NCBI GenBank assembly: GCA_937900485.1
Contig: CALCEL010000045.1
Coordinates: forward strand, 1 to 16,901
DNA: 16,901 nt
Direction of reading: 5' to 3'
Source of the DNA: an uncultured Prevotellaceae bacterium
GTDB lineage: Bacteria; Bacteroidota; Bacteroidia; Bacteroidales; Bacteroidaceae
A program made the translations under genes and the position numbers. Numbering within the stretch: the first letter of the stretch is position 1; every line of letters begins with the position of its first letter. Positions 14,547-16,901 of the stretch are shown here, piece after piece. The notes beneath the pieces are model-generated. The model did not search any database and was not told the DNA's origin. It saw only the letters and a program-made list of their open reading frames with translations.

Positions 14547-16385
14547 ATGAGTGAGAAGATTACATTACAGGCAGTGGCGGACTCATTGTCCAAAGCATGT
14601 GGCATACCGAAGAAGACCGCTGAGCTTCTCTCACGCTCCTTTTTTGATGTTATCACTGAGAGCCTTAGCTCTGAGGATAGTGTCAGAATAGAAGGGTTGG
14701 GCGTTTTTAAGGTCGTTGAGGTGGCCAGCAGAGAGAGTATCAATGTGACCAATGGGGAACGGATTGTCATACCGGGGTACAAAAAGGTGAATTTCACTCC
14801 AGAGGAGGGACTCGTGTTGGACGGTATGCTCGATGAGGCGGACGACGACTCGCAGTCGGATGCTGTTGTCGCTTCAGATAATGAGAATGATGGTGGACAA
14901 AATGACAATAACAATATAGTTATGAACGGTATAGAGAAAGCTGTTGACGAGATAAATAGAACATTAGAGGAGGTGAAGACTCCTGAGCGTGTAGAAGTTC
15001 CGGAAGACGAGTTTTCCACTATCGATATGCTCATCTGCACTCCAGAGAGCGTGGCTGAGATTAAGCTGGAGCTGGAGGAGGCTCGCGCAAAAGCCGCTGA
15101 GAAATTGAAAGAGGCGGTTGATGCTAGACGTGAGGTGTTGCGTCTGGAGGCTCTGCTGGAGAAGATGAGGAACGGAGTGCAACCTGAGTCTGTGGACGAT
15201 GAGAATGACGTGGAGGATGTGTCAGGTGCGGATGATGCTGACGGCGCTGATGCTGAGGAGACAGATGCGCAGGAGCCTGTGGCTGTCGTCAACGTGCCTG
15301 TTGAGGAGCCCGTGCTGAATTCCGCTGCTGAGTCTGTCTGCGCTGAGAAGGATGACAAGATTGTGGTAGAGCTGCCGGAGACTAACGACTTAGAGCATGC
15401 TGATGCTGCTGCGACGACAGATGTCACTGCGACGGCGAGTGCTGAGGACAATATGGCGGATGAGAATGCAGATGGCGTGTCTGGGATCCTGACTGCTGAT
15501 GATACAGTGTCGACGGACGAGACCACGGAGAGTGGCGATGCCGTTGTGACAGACGAGGATAAGTGTGATCAACCTGTTGAGGACTCTTCTGACGTTGATG
15601 ATATGAAGGATGGTGACAACGAACCGGATGCTGATGTGTCGGAGACGTCAGAGGACGTCACGGAGAATAAGGATGCGCTTGCGGCTGTGTCCGATGCCGA
15701 TTCTCAAACCGCTGAGGCAGACTCGGCAGAGAGTGAGAAGAATGAGGCTGTGGACATAGCTTCTGTTGACAATAATGGCGACAACATCCAAAATGAAGCG
15801 ACAGAGGTGCAGAATACTTCCGAGGGAGATGGAGATGCTGCGAAAGAGTCATCGGAAGAGGAGACTTCCGAGGGTAAAGATGCAGCACTCAACCGTTTCC
15901 TTTCTGACACTCCTAAGGTGAAGGAGATCAAGGAGGAGAAAGACTATCTCTATTTGTATGTACTGGTGCCTTTCGCTGTTGTTCTTCTTTGCTGCTGCGC
16001 CGCTTTCTGGTATCTGCATTCAACGGAGAAGGCGGAGCGTGAGCTTAGGGAGTTGCCTGTCAAACCAAAGAGCAGCGTCGAACAGGAGAAAAAGAATGTC
16101 GTGAACAAGCCTACGGAGCAGGTTAACGCATCTGAGACGTCTGAAATGGAACAGGCGAAGAAGGATGAGAAGACGACTGCCGGACAGCAAGTGACGGAGA
16201 AAGCCTCTAAACCTGTTGCCTCAACTCAAAAACAGAAGACCTATGTGCTGAAAAAAGGAGAGTCTCTGACAAAAGTGTCACAGGCCTTCTATAACACTAA
16301 AGACTCCGTTAGCGCGATTATAAGAGTGAACAAATTCAAGGATCCGAATAATGTTCCTTATGGCACGGAGATAATTCTTCCTTAG
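14547..16385 (+). CDS. HU-domain / transmembrane / LysM fusion protein
   Basis: This is a 612-residue protein joining a DNA-binding and a wall-binding domain. Residues 1-91 are an HU-like fold (KITLQAVADSLSKACGIPKK, RIEGLGVFKVVEVASRESIN). About 92-165 is acidic linker. About 170-210 is a heptad-like charged helix (ELEEARAKAAEKLKEAVDAR), probably coiled coil. About 212-450 is a long, strongly acidic, low-complexity segment rich in D, E, A, S and T. A single membrane segment lies at about 468-490 (YLYLYVLVPFAVVLLCCCAA). A K/E-rich linker leads to a C-terminal LysM (about 565-612, TYVLKKGESLTKVSQAFYN ... NKFKDPNNVPYGTEIILP). No signal peptide precedes the HU domain, so the expected topology is HU inside and LysM in the periplasm. 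It is the last gene of the ftsY operon, 22 bases after the small HU gene, followed by a terminator. Confidence 0.9.
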   Translation: MSEKITLQAVADSLSKACGIPKKTAELLSRSFFDVITESLSSEDSVRIEGLGVFKVVEVASRESINVTNGERIVIPGYKKVNFTPEEGLVLDGMLDEADDDSQSDAVVASDNENDGGQNDNNNIVMNGIEKAVDEINRTLEEVKTPERVEVPEDEFSTIDMLICTPESVAEIKLELEEARAKAAEKLKEAVDARREVLRLEALLEKMRNGVQPESVDDENDVEDVSGADDADGADAEETDAQEPVAVVNVPVEEPVLNSAAESVCAEKDDKIVVELPETNDLEHADAAATTDVTATASAEDNMADENADGVSGILTADDTVSTDETTESGDAVVTDEDKCDQPVEDSSDVDDMKDGDNEPDADVSETSEDVTENKDALAAVSDADSQTAEADSAESEKNEAVDIASVDNNGDNIQNEATEVQNTSEGDGDAAKESSEEETSEGKDAALNRFLSDTPKVKEIKEEKDYLYLYVLVPFAVVLLCCCAAFWYLHSTEKAERELRELPVKPKSSVEQEKKNVVNKPTEQVNASETSEMEQAKKDEKTTAGQQVTEKASKPVASTQKQKTYVLKKGESLTKVSQAFYNTKDSVSAIIRVNKFKDPNNVPYGTEIILP

Positions 16386-16409
16386 TATCCTTACTGAGGT
16401 GGTTAGCAG

Positions 16410-16454
16410 AAAAGTCCCGAGACATGACACGTTCTTGTCTCGGGACTTTTTTTT
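16410..16454 (+). terminator. Intrinsic terminator of the ftsY-rimO-HU-HU/LysM operon
   Basis: AAAAGTCCCGAGACA (16410-16424) pairs perfectly with TGTCTCGGGACTTTT (16436-16450) around an 11-base loop, followed by T residues to 16454. It begins 24 bases after the stop of the HU-LysM gene. Confidence 0.95.
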
Positions 16455-16580
16455 CTCTCATCCTTTGTCCTTGTCTCGTCCTGTTGCTCTTCCCGGTGGG
16501 GCTTAATTCCGGATGTCGATAAGCCTGTTTTGCCAGTGTTAGTGTCCAATTGCATATGTTCCTTCGTTCTCGCCTCGTCT

Positions 16581-16618
16581 GTCTTTACGTGTGAATGTCT
16601 CTCCCGCACACTAAAGAC
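16581..16618 (+). other. RNA-like hairpin ahead of the small reading frame
   Basis: GTCTTTA (16581-16587) pairs with TAAAGAC (16612-16618) and GTGTG (16589-16593) with CACAC (16607-16611), giving a 12-bp stem with one bulged C and a 13-base loop. It lies between the operon terminator and the terminator at 16752. The upstream stretch 16455-16580 shows nothing I can name and no clear TAnnTTTG box. Confidence 0.45.
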
Positions 16619-16750
16619 GGAGAGAAAGCCCTCATGAACCGTGCTTGCGCATTTGCCAAACTCTCAGAACACAAGCCCCTTTACATCACTTCTCCGCAAT
16701 TGGCGGTCATGATTCTATGTGTGATGTTTGTCTGTAATCAGATGGAATAA
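16595..16750 (+). CDS. Possible small protein (51 residues, or 38 from an inner ATG)
   Basis: ATG at 16595, directly after an in-frame TGA, opens 51 codons; an inner ATG at 16634 gives 38. The C-terminal half (KPLYITSPQLAVMILCVMFV) is hydrophobic and could be a short membrane helix, followed by CNQME. The TAA at 16748-16750 is directly followed by a terminator hairpin, the layout expected for a real small gene. Against it: no good promoter, a weak ribosome binding site, the first ATG buried in a hairpin loop, and no family I can name. It may equally be a small RNA or chance. Confidence 0.35.
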   Translation: MSLPHTKDGEKALMNRACAFAKLSEHKPLYITSPQLAVMILCVMFVCNQME

Positions 16751-16751
16751 C

Positions 16752-16795
16752 GGACAATTTGGATTGTAACCAAATTTCCTATTCTTTTTTTTTTT
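16752..16795 (+). terminator. Intrinsic terminator near the right end
   Basis: GGA and AATTTGG (16752-16754, 16756-16762) pair with CCAAATT and TCC (16770-16779) with one bulged C and a 7-base loop. An uninterrupted run of 11 T (16785-16795) follows a few bases later. It ends a transcript other than the ftsY operon, which has its own terminator 340 bases upstream. The remaining 16796-16901 is A/T-rich with no recognisable feature. Confidence 0.75.
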
Positions 16796-16901
16796 ATCGT
16801 TTTTAGGTTAACTTATTGATACTCTTATTATAATATATTCAAAAATCTTGTGTCTCTTTTTTGAAATTCTCAGGTTAGGTTGTAGTCTATACGCAGGTCT
16901 G

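Noticed and set aside
14456..15526. A 356-codon serine-rich open frame on the - strand
   Set aside because: It is the antisense shadow of the acidic low-complexity segment of the HU-LysM gene; repeated GAY and GAR codons read in reverse give Ser/Thr-rich codons without stops. It has no sensible start context and no domain.
16403..16609. A 68-codon open frame on the - strand
   Set aside because: It runs through the strong ftsY-operon terminator hairpin and is a charged low-complexity translation with no family resemblance.
1..16901. CRISPR array, insertion sequence, tRNA or rRNA
   Set aside because: No direct repeats with regular unique spacers, transposase motifs, terminal inverted repeats, or tRNA/rRNA signatures were seen. 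The four repeats at 5669-5765 lie head to tail without spacers.

Overview
The window looks like a chromosomal segment of a Bacteroidales bacterium, most likely Prevotella or a close relative. Four things point there. The promoters fit the Bacteroidetes TTTG / TAnnTTTG pattern. The order rpmB-rpmG-small basic protein (DUF4295) followed by ftsY-rimO is typical of the phylum. Two secreted proteins end in the short GxY / KK-type C-terminal tail common in Prevotella. Shine-Dalgarno sequences are weak or absent. The genus is inferred from the style of the genes, not proven.

Left part (1-10,000): an orphan secreted protein on the + strand converges on an orphan TrpB2-type tryptophan synthase beta chain on the - strand. 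Upstream of trpB2, also on the - strand, lie three secreted proteins that suggest glycan work outside the cytoplasm: a four-module GH43 enzyme, a second GH43-like enzyme with an N-terminal Ig-like region, and an 814-residue protein with two copies of a carbohydrate-binding-like beta-sandwich domain. No SusC/SusD pair, regulator or transporter is in view, so calling this a polysaccharide utilisation locus would go beyond the evidence. The gap ahead of the four-module GH43 gene holds four imperfect 25-bp tandem repeats and a perfect 11-bp inverted repeat just before the start codon.

Middle (10,100-11,900): a beta-phosphoglucomutase-like HAD phosphatase on the - strand is divergent from a ribosomal protein operon, rpmB-rpmG-50-residue DUF4295 protein. 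That operon has a clear promoter, a leader that can fold into a long hairpin, and a strong terminator.

Right part (11,900-16,454): ftsY, rimO, a small HU-family protein and a 612-residue HU-TM-LysM fusion run closely spaced on the + strand as one apparent operon, closed by a strong terminator. The first two serve membrane targeting of nascent proteins and ribosome modification. The last two bind DNA, and the fusion could tie DNA to the cell wall across the inner membrane. This fusion is the most unusual protein in the window.

The last 450 bases hold no long gene, but they contain a hairpin, a 51-codon reading frame and a terminator with an 11-T tract directly after its stop codon. This may be a small protein gene or a small RNA.
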